The notes: generated from the letters alone by a model not told the origin. A DNA stretch of 26,031 bases from Silene noctiflora (GCA_009801015.1 VHZZ01021910.1:7658-33688), one strand, 5' to 3'. Numbered from the stretch's first letter, positions 1-9,869 are shown. A program made the numbers and translations.

Positions 1-143
1 TTTTATATTTCCTTTTTTCGCAAGTTTGTAGTATTATGACATTTCGCTTTTAGACTCCAAAAATGTTTTAAAAATCCCATATTTCCGCTACTTATATTTT
101 AAATTATGTTATAATTTGGTGTCTTAAATAGCGGGGTGTCACA
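1..143. repeat. LTR end (GGGGTGTCACA terminus), partial
   Basis: The block ends in AGCGGGGTGTCACA. Read on the minus strand this is TGTGACACCCCGCT, followed about 40 bases later by a GCGGAA motif. The same arrangement (TGTAACACCCCC, then AGCGGAA) occurs at the end of the better supported LTR at 4826-6085. No primer binding site follows on the plus strand and no clear polypurine tract precedes it on the minus strand. It is therefore an LTR end of uncertain orientation, cut by the left edge of the window. Confidence 0.4.
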
Positions 144-1445
144 GTTCTGACTTTGAAAGTCAAACCCGTGTTCGTTAGTGTTAATTGATTGGATTCATAT
201 CGATTATTGGCATTAGACTCGAAGTTGAAGTGATTTATGCAGATTATTTACATAAAGATGAAAGACATATGTAGCAAGGGTTGAATTTTAATGATTTGAT
301 ATGGGAATACCGAACCATTGAAACCCGGATTTGAATAAGAGAAGAAAACCCGCAAATATCGCATTATAAGGGATTTAGGTCGAAAAGGATTTGATAAAAT
401 AAATTAGAAAACCTAAATTTACAGAAGAAAGAAAGAAAATGAAGGAAAGAATAACAAACGAAACAACTAGTACTCGAGGAAGAAGAATGAGAGCAACAGC
501 AGATAAACAGCCTCTAGAAGAGGCGCAACAGATGCTGCGACTGTTCCAGAAGGCACGGCTGCTCCCGCGATTCTTCTCAACGGTCTTTCCCTGCTGTTTC
601 TTTAAAATGGTTTTAAAACAATGATTTGAAAACGATTCCGAGCATATTTTCGACGTAAACTCTTACATAATATATAAAAACAGTAAATAAAACATAAATA
701 AGGATTTTACACCCTCAGACTTATATGTTTACGAAACGAGATTGACTAAATTGTCGTTAGTGATTACTCGACTCGATGTAAAACGAAGATGCCCTTGAAA
801 AAGGGATTTTAGAAAACAAGTTGATTAAGTGTAGTGGTCAAATTGATCGGTCTATGCAAACGTGACTGGTACCTAGAATGACATAGGCTTACGGGGTCGA
901 GTAGATCAAGCACGTAGGCATCAAAGAAAAAGCACGTGGTCTTAGAATGAAAAGAGAGAAAACAAGGGGTGGACACTCGCGTGAAAAATATGTGAGGCGA
1001 AGGCCTCTATTTATATGAATCACGAGGAGGGGTTTAGGAAAAACGACCTAGAAGAATCATGGCGAAATTAGGAAGGAAATAAGCAGACTTTGATTTTTGG
1101 CGCAGCAGACGCTGCTCCTCTTCCCCAGCCTGTAAATCGTTATTTTAGCGTGCATAGGTTTCGTGAAGGGCAAGACTTATATCTTTTAGGATATATTTTA
1201 TGTTTTTGCCCTCGGACTCCAAATGCACTCTAATTACTGTTAAAACGGTCATATCGACGCGTAGATGACAACAGAGGCGTTGAAACGACTTGTTTGAGCA
1301 ATCATTTGTCGACGAATTAATGAAATGTAATAATATTGGTTCGTATATGAAACATATGGCCCAATCATCACTGGGTGTTTGGCGAAAGGTGCATAAACGA
1401 GGTATATACATTTACTTAGAAATCGCGAATTAATTTCCGGTTGTT
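144..1445 (-). repeat. LTR-like non-coding retroelement DNA
   Basis: I see no credible gene. The stretch looks like LTR/UTR sequence of a Ty3-type element. It has a strong minus-strand TATA box near 1010, GCAGCAGACGCTGCT-like sequence near 1100, and two diverged phrases of the form CCCTCRGACT near 713 and 1210. The small plus-strand reading frame at 439-624 has no recognisable domain. The orientation and outer ends of the LTR are not resolved, so the boundaries are approximate. Confidence 0.35.
1008..1015 (-). promoter_or_regulatory. LTR TATA box (minus strand)
   Basis: On the minus strand the sequence reads TATAAATAGAGGCCTT, a near-consensus plant TATA box. Transcription would run leftward, starting near 975-985. 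The probable LTR at 9932-10442 has a closely similar box, TATAAATAAGGCCTC. This supports the surrounding DNA being LTR promoter sequence; start-site position is inferred from spacing only. Confidence 0.45.
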
Positions 1446-2001
1446 TATATGTTTCTTTTACTTCTTATTTTCGACAACTACACTTATTCTACCACTCAAA
1501 ATCTCTCTCAAACCTCTTTCTCTCAACAAAAGTTGTGGATTTTGTGCAAATTACTTCTTCAATCCTTTCCTTTGTTCATCCTTGCAAATGATTTTCAGTC
1601 AAATTACAAGGTAACTTTACTTCTATTGTTTCCAATATGTTTTGAATAGAAAAACATTGAATAGAAACTGAAATTTTGATTTTTATGCCTTAGACTCATG
1701 ATATAGGTGTCGAATTTCAAAAAACCTTGCATTAGATCGTGTTATTGATGTTAGGAACAATGATTTATGAGCTCAAAATTTGTAGTAATTGGTCCCAAAA
1801 TTTCAAGGGTTTACCCCCAAATTTTGATTTTTTGTTACTCTAAATCCTCTTTTAAGATTGAAAAAGGTAATGGGATGCTAATACTATCTTATTTTGCACG
1901 TGATTTTGAGTATTTTGAGCGAAAAATCCATCATAAAGCTTCATCTTTTGAGTATACTAAATCTGAATTTATTCTTGCTCTAATCTTATTGAAACCAAAA
2001 A
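1446..2001 (+). other. Leader-like non-coding DNA before Athila-type ORF
   Basis: No gene is recognised. A pyrimidine-rich stretch with repeated CTCTCTC and ACCTCTTTCTCTC words (about 1495-1530) resembles a plant 5' leader. AAG|GTAACT near 1610 could be a splice donor, and TTTTTACAG near 2020-2028 could be an acceptor just ahead of the coding-like region. A spliced leader is conjecture. I searched by eye for tRNA-Met and tRNA-Asp type primer binding sites and saw none. Confidence 0.25.
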
Positions 2002-3593
2002 TTGTTGCCAAACCCGTGTTTTTACAGTATTTCGAGAGCCGCTGCCACCCGACCACCAAGCAAAAGGACCCGAGCCGGTACCGCCAAAGTCGAGCGACGC
2101 CAAGGGAGTCAAGATCCTACGGTTCCTGCAGTGTCCCAATACCCGTCGGTAATTTTCACTGGTTTTTATGCAAAGATAACTTTTTGTAGCCTTGATGAGT
2201 CGTACTTTGAAGGCTACTAGGTGTATGGATGTTGGTATTTTGGAGGAGTTGGGAATTGAGATGGATGTGAGACATATCTTTGAGACTTTGGGTATGTTAG
2301 GGCTATACCGACTTCGTAAGCATTCTTATGAATGTTTGACATTGGAGTTTATGATTTCTTATTCTTATGATGAAGAGGGTGAAATCGTTAGTTTTCGGTT
2401 GATGAACACCAACTTCTGTTTGACTTTGGATGATTTAGCTGAGCGGTTAGGGCTAGAAAAGGCCAAGCCGAATTATTACCTTGATGTCGCCAAGGAGTGT
2501 GGGGGCGAGTAGCTACCATTCTTTGATCACCAGTACGGCACCGAGTGTTAGTGTCATGTTGATATATGATGTGCAACATGTGACCCTTCGGATATTCCTT
2601 AGGATGATGACCTGTTTTCTCTATGGAAGGAGTGATGTGAGTAAGCTGAACTCACATCAGGTGATGTTGTTGATGTCTTACCTGAACCCTAAACGAGATG
2701 AGCGTTCCCACTACAGTACCCCTGCCATAGTGTGTGCTAGTTTGGCACATATGGCTCAGTCCTCACATCTTCATCTTAGTTGTGGTGCCATCGTGACCCG
2801 TCTTGCTCAGAGGTTGACTAACTTTGAGCCTTCTACTGAGTTTCCCGCTATGTTCAAAAGTGTGCCGACCATGGATAAGGATTAACTTTTGCACCAGAAG
2901 TGGTTAAGGGTACTTGATGATGGGACTTTGGCTTGGAGAGTGAAGGGGATGAGATGGATGAGGTTACCTAATGCAGCTAACCTACCCGAGACTAACCACT
3001 TGGAGTAGTGAACCGACTACATGGCCCCTCCCTATCAGACCTACCTCATTTCAGACCATGTATTTGAGGAGATGCCGGAGCCTACATTGCCTACTAGTCG
3101 TAGAAGAGTGACCCAACCACCCAGGAAGTCTAGGGGAGTGAGAGTGGTGAGAGAGGTGGCATATGAGACCCCTTATGTTCAGCAGAGTGCACCTCAGTAC
3201 CAGTATTCGGGTTACTCGATGATCCACGACCCCCGTATGCAGGTTAGTGATCTCACGAAGAGGTTGTCCAACACTTTAGTGTTGAGTAATATACATGAGA
3301 TGGCTCACCTTCAGAACGCGGGGACAGACTTAGCTCAACTGGTATGGTGGAGAGGACCCGAGGATAATAGTGGCGCTTTCCACTACTATGGCGTGGATCA
3401 ATCTACTTGGGGAGTGTCGGAGAGCTGTGATCTTGGGTGTCTTTCCAGTCCTTGGGGAGCTAACTATGGATGTCAGCTAGGCTCGGAAAGGAGATGGATG
3501 GGAGATGCTGCGGAGCAAGGTTATGATGTAGCTGGGATGCCCGGTGCCGAGAATGAGGAGGCCATGGATGATGATGTGGGCGAGTACCCTTGA
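2002..3593 (+). pseudogene. Athila-type retrotransposon ORF (PF03078-like), degenerate
   Basis: Coding-like sequence with features of the plant Athila retrotransposon ORF-1 family. A hydrophilic N-terminal stretch is followed by a helical segment with LGIEMDVRHIFETLG, then LTLEFM, FRLMNTNF and LTLDDLAERLGL (about 2240-2460). A second block contains MLIYDVQHVTLRIF and IVTRLAQRL, and a long polar, acidic C-terminal tail has no clear domain. It is broken: the first part (2192-2512) and the second (2481-2885) are in different frames, and the second part continues in one frame to 3593 through stops at 2883 (TAA), 3006 (TAG) and 3009 (TGA). The start is uncertain (2002 or 2192). These proteins have no established enzymatic activity. 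The family call rests on remembered motif style and is moderate; the evidence that it is decayed is direct. Confidence 0.5.
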
Positions 3594-3831
3594 GATCTTC
3601 CTTATCTCGTTTCCTTGTTTTAGTTGATTGAACTTATTTCGGATTTGGTATCGTTGTTGGTACTTGAACTTTTATGTGGTTGTGTTGTAATCGGCCATAA
3701 CACCAAGATTTGTTTTGCATGTTCTTAAACTTTGGTAGTTAGTGTGTGAATTATGGTGACCTTGATGTCACGGAGTGGTCTTGCAGGTGAGTACATTTAT
3801 TTACATGATGGGAGTATTCTGATCATGCGAT

Positions 3832-3995
3832 ACGGTCGAGTATGTAGAGCACTCGACCGAGTATCATGTACTCGACCCAGTACCTAACGTACTCTAGCAA
3901 GTAATGAGTATTTCTCATTTGGGAAGCTTTCTGATCTCTGGATACTCGATCGAGTATGGCGTACTCAACCGAGTACAGCGTACTCGATCGAGTAC
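3832..3995. repeat. Cluster of ACTCG-RY-CGAGT palindromes
   Basis: About six copies of a 12-16 bp inverted repeat occur in 165 bases. Perfect ones are ATACTCGATCGAGTAT (3942-3957) and GTACTCGATCGAGTAC (3980-3995). Near-perfect ones are ACTCGACCGAGT (3851-3862), TACTCGACCCAGTA (3869-3882) and GTACTCAACCGAGTAC (3961-3976), with a half-site at 3836. The same 16-mer recurs at 10905-10920. Confidence 0.85.
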
Positions 3996-4450
3996 CTGGT
4001 GTTTCACCGTAGATTGCATTCTTGATTTCTTGTTTATATTGTATATTTGTTGCATGATGTATGATGTATGGGTGAGTCAACTGTTGTGCCGCGTAGTCAT
4101 GCGATGTTGTTAGTAACATGTTGGATGGTAGCCTTCGTCGGGTGTGGTAGTGTGCGGTTATTGAGTCTTGAGTGGCATTTAAAGCACACAGTTCCATTTC
4201 TAAGTAGTATGGCATCTTGGGTACTACCTTTGTGTTAGCCATTGTTATTCTTTATTTCTTGCATTTATGTTAGATTTTATCTTAGTAGTGATGATAACGC
4301 TAGTCAAGTATTGATCTTATATACATTTGGGGTTGCATTGATACCTTTCTCATGTACTCCGATCATTTTCGTGCTGTAAATTATGGGATGATCACGTGAT
4401 AAGTTGGCTCATTTCATTTTCCTTTCAGACCTTTGACCGTCTTGAGGGTG

Positions 4451-4489
4451 AACTTCGGGAAAGAAGTTCCTTTTTAACAGGGGTAGAGA
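4451..4489 (+). other. Upstream polypurine-tract-like motif
   Basis: AACTTCGGGAAAGAAGTTCC is followed by TTTTTAACAGGGGTAGAG. It is a diverged copy of the motif directly before the LTR at 4826 (AACTTCGGGACAAAGTTC, then TTTTTAAGGGGGCAAGAC). No LTR start follows it here. It may be a duplicated plus-strand priming site or a relic of an older 3' end. Confidence 0.5.
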
Positions 4490-4789
4490 ACGTCGAGCGT
4501 GTTTAAAAGTTGTAAAACTGGGTATTTCCGTGGTTCTTGCTATTTGTTTATTATGTTTTATTAGAAAAGAATATGGTGACATGTGTTATATAGTATGTTA
4601 TGATAAAATTATCGTTATGGTGTGTGTCATGTGGCATTCTATGTGTAGTGGTGTGGGTAATATGATAATTATAGTCTTAAGACGAACGAGTGGTGACGAA
4701 TAGTTGGAGTCGCGATGGTTACAGTTGTGGTATATATATCTATATCATGTGGCATCTTTCGGTTTGATTGTTACGTGACGTGGGAGAAG

Positions 4790-4825
4790 AACTTCGGGAC
4801 AAAGTTCTTTTTAAGGGGGCAAGAC
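4790..4825 (+). other. Polypurine tract before LTR
   Basis: AAGGGGGCAAGAC lies immediately before TGTAATACCCG. It is preceded by an AACTTCGGGACAAAGTTC block that resembles the sequence ahead of 3' LTRs in Tekay/Del-type chromoviruses, from memory. It fixes the orientation of the LTR at 4826 as plus and identifies it as a 3' LTR. Confidence 0.65.
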
Positions 4826-6085
4826 TGTAATACCCGCCCTATTGGGGGATCCATTGACTGATCTTAGGTGCCTTTGACCTCGCTAGATCCTTTAGTAAGG
4901 GCGGACTTGGAGTTATACTGTTTTGAGACCAGGAACTCGACCTAGTAAGGGTCACTCGGCCGAGTGTTGTGACACTCGACCGAGTGCCTTAGCATCAGCG
5001 TAATATAATGTTACACGGAAGTTGTGACCCAAATTATTTTTTTCATTTCATTTATGTTTCACAAAATCTAAAACCAGAACAACTTCTCTGTTTTTCTTCT
5101 TCCACCCTATCACCATTGAGCCTTCACCTGGGAGACCACCATGAGAGCGGATGTGCGAGTTGGATACGACCTAGTCTTTAGTCTATCGAGTGAGGGAAGT
5201 CATCGTCACCACCCGGGGGTTTGGTTAGGATTATGGTTGTTTGTGATGAGGTCATATCGTTGTTTTAGGTGTCGATGGTGGTCTTCCGTGTGCATGTGTG
5301 TAATGATCGATGCTTGCTTGGGAATCGCTATAGGTAAGTTTTCCCTACTCGGTTGATTGTATAATTGGTATAATATGTGGTTGTAGTTGTGGTTGCTTAT
5401 TGGTATTATTATCTTTGTGATTGAGATTATACTGTTGTTGGTTACTGTTGTGGGACCGTTTTTGGGAGATGATTCCAACCCCATGTTTGCTCCTCTTGTC
5501 TCCCGTCATAAGGGGGATGTGCATATTAATGATCTAGGTTCGCTCGTTGTGATGAGCGGGGCTTAGGTGGCACGGCTGCGGTCCCCACTAGCGGTGTGGA
5601 TTACCTGTTGTGATAGGTAATCTGGCAAGGCTACACACCTTGGTGTGTAGTCGGTTATGGAGTACATTTGGAGTTGGAGGATTATTTGACTACTATCGAT
5701 TGACTTATATGGTTGTGTATATCTTATGCTAATTATTCAGTTGTCTGACCCCGTCTATTGTTTACAAACTGTCGTGATCCATTCAGGGATGTTGAGCAGT
5801 GAGACTTTCAGGTTTAGTGTGGATGTTGTCTTAGTGTTGCTGCAGGGTTTGAGTGGTCCCATGACATAGAGTTGGTCGTTAGGCGATAGTAGTCTCACCA
5901 GTTGTATTTTCGTAATTTGTATGGTTGAGTTTTTTTACCTTTTGTTCCGCTGTAAGTTGTAAATAATTTATTAAATATTCTTTGATGGTCTACTTGATAT
6001 ACTTATCTCGGGAAACCGAGATGGTAGCGCCCTTATTTATGAGGGAAGGCCTGATTGAGGCTCCTTAGTAAGTGGGGGTGTTACA
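4826..6085 (+). repeat. Complete 3' LTR, Tekay-like Ty3 retrotransposon
   Basis: The 1260 bp block starts TGTAATACCCGCCC and ends GGGGGTGTTACA. The ends are an extended inverted repeat of the TG...CA type. A polypurine tract lies directly to the left, while to the right the sequence changes abruptly to minus-strand integrase, so this is the edge of an insertion. Two palindromes of the ACTCG family sit near the left end: CACTCGGCCGAGTG (4953-4966) and CACTCGACCGAGTG (4973-4986). No open frame within the LTR is credible. The assignment to the Tekay lineage is from memory of the terminal motifs. The 5-base flank on the right is AACTC; its partner should lie at the left end of the element. Confidence 0.65.
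4953..4986. repeat. Pair of ACTCG-type palindromes in LTR
   Basis: CACTCGGCCGAGTG (4953-4966) is a perfect 14 bp palindrome, and CACTCGACCGAGTG (4973-4986) differs from perfect at the central pair only. They are 6 bases apart and lie about 130 bp inside the LTR, in what would be its U3 region, where transcription factors usually bind. That role is inference. Confidence 0.8.
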
Positions 6086-6760
6086 AACTCGGCATGTGCG
6101 AGTTTAACATCTCAATCCTTTGTGCTCTTGCTAACTAACCCTCTTAACAAACTCCCAAGAGTGCGATTAGTTACCTCCGTCTGACCATCTGTTTGTGGAT
6201 GGTGAGAAGTACTGAAAAGTAGTTTAGTTCCCATCAAACGCCATAACGTTTTCTAGAAATAACTAAGAAACTTCACATCTCGATCGGATACAATTGTAAG
6301 CGGAATCTCATGTAACCGAACCACTTCTTTGTAATATAGATCAGCAACATTAGTAGNATCATCGGTTTTATGACAAGGAATGAAATGAACCATCTTCAAA
6401 AACCGATCAACAACAACCATGATTGAGTCCTTACCCCTTTGTGTCCTGGGAAACACAAGGATAAAGTCCATGCTAACTTCACTCCAAGGCTATTTCGGAA
6501 CTGGAAGTGGCGTGTACAACCCTTTGTTAAACGAGCTCTTCGCTTTCTGGCACACAACGCACTTTGCCACAATATCTTGAACATATAATCATCTTTGGCC
6601 AATGAAAATGCTCACTTACAATATCATAAGTCTTATTAGAACCAAAGGGACCAGTTATCGCTCCTCCATAAGCCTCACGAACAAGCAGCTCATGAATCGA
6701 ACTTTGTGGAAAGCAAAGTCGATTTTCCTTGAATAAAAACCCATCTTGCAATGTATAAGC
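6086..6760 (-). pseudogene. Ty3 integrase, broken and 3'-truncated
   Basis: The N-terminal zinc-binding region reads HELLVREAYGG ... EHFHWPKM (about 6690-6590). The catalytic core begins with [16 protein letters not shown], continues with VVVDRF, and has the second aspartate in [10 protein letters not shown] (about 6275). The glutamate of the D,D-35-E triad is recognisable in [10 protein letters not shown] (about 6165-6195). The two halves are in different frames, with a shift between about 6527 and 6471, and further stops follow toward 6086. The sequence ends at KLAHAEF, a conserved integrase position, where the foreign LTR begins. Integrase inserts the cDNA copy into chromosomes; this copy cannot be functional. 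Confidence 0.85.
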
Positions 6761-6819
6761 TCCAGCAGGCTCAATTATCTCCTTAGCAAATGACGGATCA
6801 GATTTATACAGCTCCTTAA

Positions 6820-7290
6820 TGTGTTCAAAACAAGTAATCTCGCATCGAGTTCAACCAACAAACAATGTCTTCGAGAAAGTGCATCAACTACAATGTTCGA
6901 ATTTCCGTCTTATACTTTGATGAGAATGTAAAAGATTGCAGAAATTCGACCCATTTGGCGTGCCTTGGATTCAACTTCTGCTGCCCACGAATATGTTTGA
7001 GAGCTTCGTGTCAGAATGTAGCACGAACGTTTTTGGACGCAAATAATGACTCCAATGCTCCAATGCTCTCACCATGGCATAAAATTATTTGTCATATGTC
7101 GAGTAGTTCCTTCTCGCTCCTCCAAGTTTCCCGTTGAAGTATGCAATTGGTTGCTTCTCCTAGATCAATACGACACCAATCCCAACGCCACTCGCATCAC
7201 ATTCGACTTCAAATAATTTATCAAAGTCGTGCATCGCTAAAACAGGTCCATAACACAATTTCATCTTCACCTCTTCAAACGCCTTTTAGG
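6820..7290 (-). pseudogene. Ty3 RNase H domain, degenerate
   Basis: Minus-strand translation shows [13 protein letters not shown], followed by KQPIAYFNGKLGGARRNYST, then FYAMVRALEHW and LHSDTKL, and finally the conserved VVDALSRRH (about 6895-6870). These are the typical order and motifs of the Ty3 RNase H domain, which degrades template RNA during reverse transcription. The sequence is interrupted by stops, for example within LI*EKQP and TYDK*FYAM. It lies between RT and integrase, as expected in a Ty3 pol. Confidence 0.75.
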
Positions 7291-7439
7291 TACTCTGAGT
7301 CCAAATGAACTCTCCTTTCTTGGTTAGCTCTATAATGGGAGCCATAATCGAACTAAACCCCTGGATAAATCGTCTATTGAATGAAGCCAAAGCGTGAAAG
7401 CTTCACACTTCCACAGTAGATTTAGGTACTTGCCAGGCT

Positions 7440-8280
7440 TGAATAGCTTCGACCTTGGATGGGTTCATGCTTACTCCGTCTTTACCTACAATATAGCCAA
7501 GAAAAACAACCCTTGGAACCATAAAAGTACACTTCTCGAGCTTACCTTATAATTTATGCTTTCTCATTACTTTGAACACAGCTCTGAGATTGAGTTTGTG
7601 CTCTTGTTCACTCTTGATGTAAGTCAAGATGTCATCAAGATAGACAACAACAAACTTGTTAAGGGAAGGCCTTAACACTTCATTCATAAGCCTCATAAAT
7701 GAACTAGGTGTGTTACACAAGCCAAACGGCATCACGAGCCACTCGTACAACCCTTGCTTCATTTTAAACACGGTTTTCCATTCATCTTCCTCTCGAATCC
7801 TCATTTTATGATAACCAATTTGGTAGTTTAGAGAAAATACACAAACTAGAAAGTTCGTCTACCATATCATCTAGCCTAGGCATAAGAAAGCGGTATTTAA
7901 TGGTAATGTTATTCACCGCCCTACTGTCAATACACATTCTCCACGTTCCCTCCTTCTTTGGTACCAATAATTCTGGTACAGCACACGGACTCAAGCTCTG
8001 TTTTACATACCCTCGATCTATAAACTCTTGCACTTGTCTTTGCAACTCTTTAGCTTCTTCGGTATTACATCTATAGGCTGGTTTATTAGGTAACACTGCC
8101 CCTAGAATTAGATCAATTCGGTGTTCAATCCCTCATTTAGGTTGTAACCCATTCGGAAACTCCTCGGGAAACACATCCACGAACTTATCTAACAACTCTC
8201 GAACCAGCCCATCGTTGCTCTCCTCACGACCCAACTCACGCACCACCAGTAGGTATGCTGGTTCACCTCGAGCCACAACC
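7440..8280 (-). pseudogene. Ty3 reverse transcriptase, frameshifted
   Basis: A linker, DKFVDVFPEEFPNGLQPK, precedes the RT and is followed by a TGA stop, then GIEHRIDL. The RT proper has NKPAYRCN, VPKKEGTWRMCIDSRAVNNIT (fingers and first catalytic region), then [19 protein letters not shown] and the catalytic YLDD box in [11 protein letters not shown] (about 7640). The first half (8096-7806) and second half (7804-7547) are offset by a frameshift close to the first catalytic aspartate, where SKLPNWLS replaces the usual SKIDL-type sequence. The enzyme copies retrotransposon RNA to DNA; this copy is inactive. Confidence 0.85.
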
Positions 8281-8282
8281 CC

Positions 8283-8912
8283 CTAGGCCTCACTAGCTTC
8301 TAAAAACAAACTCTCTTTCGCACCCGGCTTCTTATGCTTATTTGGTGACAATGGTTTAAGTTGATTTTTAGCTTTTCCTTTAGTCACGATGTAAACATTG
8401 CTTCTACCGCCATGTTCTACTTTTCGATCATATTTCCATGGCCTACCCAGCAAATTATGACAAGCATTCATCGGGATCACGTCATAAAGTATTTCATCTT
8501 CATACGGTCCTAATTGTAATGAAACTAGGGCCTGCTTCTTGACTAAAATCCCATTATTCCTGTTAAGCCAATGCAATTTATACGGTATAAGGTGGTCTTT
8601 AGTCAGCAATTTCAGATTAGAAACTAAGTCTCTAGATACGACATTGGTGCAGGATCCACTATCGACATTAAGAGAGCAAATCTGATTGTTTACCTTACAA
8701 CAAGAGTGAAATAAACGCTCCCTTTGCTCCTCTTCAGCGTGAGTCGCCTTGGTGTGGAGGCTTTTAATCACCAACACCGCCTTCTCCTCATCGCTATAGG
8801 TTTCAATAACATGTACCTCTTCATCACCACTCTCTTCTTCTAGCAAAACAGATTTCGATTCAGGTTCTGGAAGCACAAAGTTTGGAACTAAGCCAACCAA
8901 TTCTTGAATCAT
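8283..8912 (-). pseudogene. Retrotransposon aspartic protease region
   Basis: The longest intact stretch of this element, in frame with gag upstream. The catalytic motif is DSGS within ICSLNVDSGSCTNVVS (about 8680-8660), as in retropepsin-like proteases that cleave the polyprotein. GRPWKYDRK (about 8450) matches the conserved LLGRPW segment that follows the protease. An acidic stretch (EEESGDEEVHVIETYSDEE) separates it from gag. The initial methionine at 8912 is not a true start, because the gag frame runs into it from the zinc knuckle. Confidence 0.8.
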
Positions 8913-8924
8913 CAGAGCTCACTT

Positions 8925-9869
8925 TTGCAGACATTAATTGTCAATGTGGCCATACCCTTAGCACTTTAAACATCTCCTCAATCTCGCATCTCTGGTTTCA
9001 ACCACCGTTCCCTTACCCTTGTCCTTTGGATCGTCTTTCCGTGCATCCTCGCTACTGGATGTGGTAGCTACTGATATCGAGTAAGTGCTTGAATTCTTTG
9101 AATAATCACGAGCATAAGATTTCTTGCCTTTATCTTGCTTCTCGAATTTAAGAGCCTACCTGAAAACATCGTCAAATCCATCATAGTTCTGGATTTCCAC
9201 CCGTTATTGAAGCGTTAGATTGAGGCCTCGAATGAACCGTGTTGTCCTCAACTCCTCTTTCTCTTCCAAATCACAAACAATGCTCAATTTCTAAAATTTA
9301 TTCACATAATCAACAACACTAGAGCTTTCTTGCGCTAAATATGTTAACTTTAGGTAATTATCTTGCTCGTAGTCCCTTGGAAGAAACCTCTTCATAAGAT
9401 TCCTCTTTAATTTCTCCCAAGTTTCGATCTTAGGTTTTCTGTCCTTCTTTTGTTGCCTCTTCAGATTCTCGTACCATAAAGATAAAGATGCGTACTTGAT
9501 TAGTTTCAACGTAGCAACCTTGAACTGCTTATGCTCGTCGTAATCTTTATAATCAAAAATCATGTCTGCTTAACGTATCCAATCTAGAAACTTTTTAGCA
9601 TCTAAATCTCCGTTAAACTCAGGTATATCGAGTTTAAGGCCTCTGTCATCGTCGTTCTTCCTTTTATTTTCCTTGAATCGTTCGTCCTCCTGAGATTCAA
9701 CTTGGCTGTCCGAGTCACCATTGTCCTGCTTCTTATTCTTAGCCAAAACCGTGGCTATGTTCTTTACTATATATGAGATCTGGCCAATCTCTGCTCTCAT
9801 CGCATCCATATCGTCCTTCCATTGCTTTTCTGTATTGTCGCTGCTTCCAGCTTCATCTCCAATAGCCAT
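8925..9869 (-). pseudogene. Ty3 gag with CCHC zinc knuckle, degenerate
   Basis: Gag probably starts at the ATG at 9869 (MAIGDEAGSS); an open frame further upstream is the primer binding site. The N-terminal part is charged (DNTEKQWKDDMDAMRAEIGQ). The retrotrans_gag region has LDIPEFNGDLDAKKFLDWIR, then after a TAA stop (9570) FDYKDYDEHKQFKVA, SLWYENLKRQQKKDRK and FLPRDYEQDNYLKLTYLAQ. A zinc knuckle CX2CX4HX4C lies at 8931-8972, but two of its codons are now stops (CLKC*GYGHIDN*C). All pieces lie in one frame from 9869 to the protease, so the damage here is by nonsense mutation, not indels. Gag forms the particle and its knuckle binds RNA. Confidence 0.85.

Larger units (their letters stand above)
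3594..4825 (+). other. 3' non-coding region of plus-strand LTR element
   Basis: This stretch between the stop of the Athila-type ORF and the LTR holds no gene. It contains the palindrome cluster at 3832-3995 and two polypurine-tract-like motifs (4451 and 4790), and is T/G-rich elsewhere. Any open frame on the minus strand here (3823-4242) only translates the palindromes and is not credible. Whether it all belongs to the same element as the upstream ORF is not certain, because the LTR looks Tekay-like rather than Athila-like. Confidence 0.4.

Noticed and set aside
439-624. Short plus-strand open frame MKERITNETTST...
   Set aside because: No domain, within LTR-like DNA, low-complexity start rich in purines; chance ORF.
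3832-3995. CRISPR-like array
   Set aside because: Repeats are short, variable and irregularly spaced, and the context is a eukaryotic nuclear genome.
3823-4242. 139-codon minus-strand ORF
   Set aside because: It translates the palindrome cluster (repeated SSTLYSVEYAILDRV-like words); composition reflects the repeats, not a protein.
4826-6085. Reading this block as a DNA transposon with TGTAAYACCC inverted ends
   Set aside because: The polypurine tract to the left and no target duplication on both sides fit a 3' LTR better; such inverted ends are common in Tekay-like LTRs.
6865-7137. Plus-strand ORF over RNase H region
   Set aside because: Antisense shadow of the minus-strand pol, whose motifs ([14 protein letters not shown]) are clear.
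8882-9067. Plus-strand ORF
   Set aside because: Antisense shadow of the gag zinc-knuckle region.
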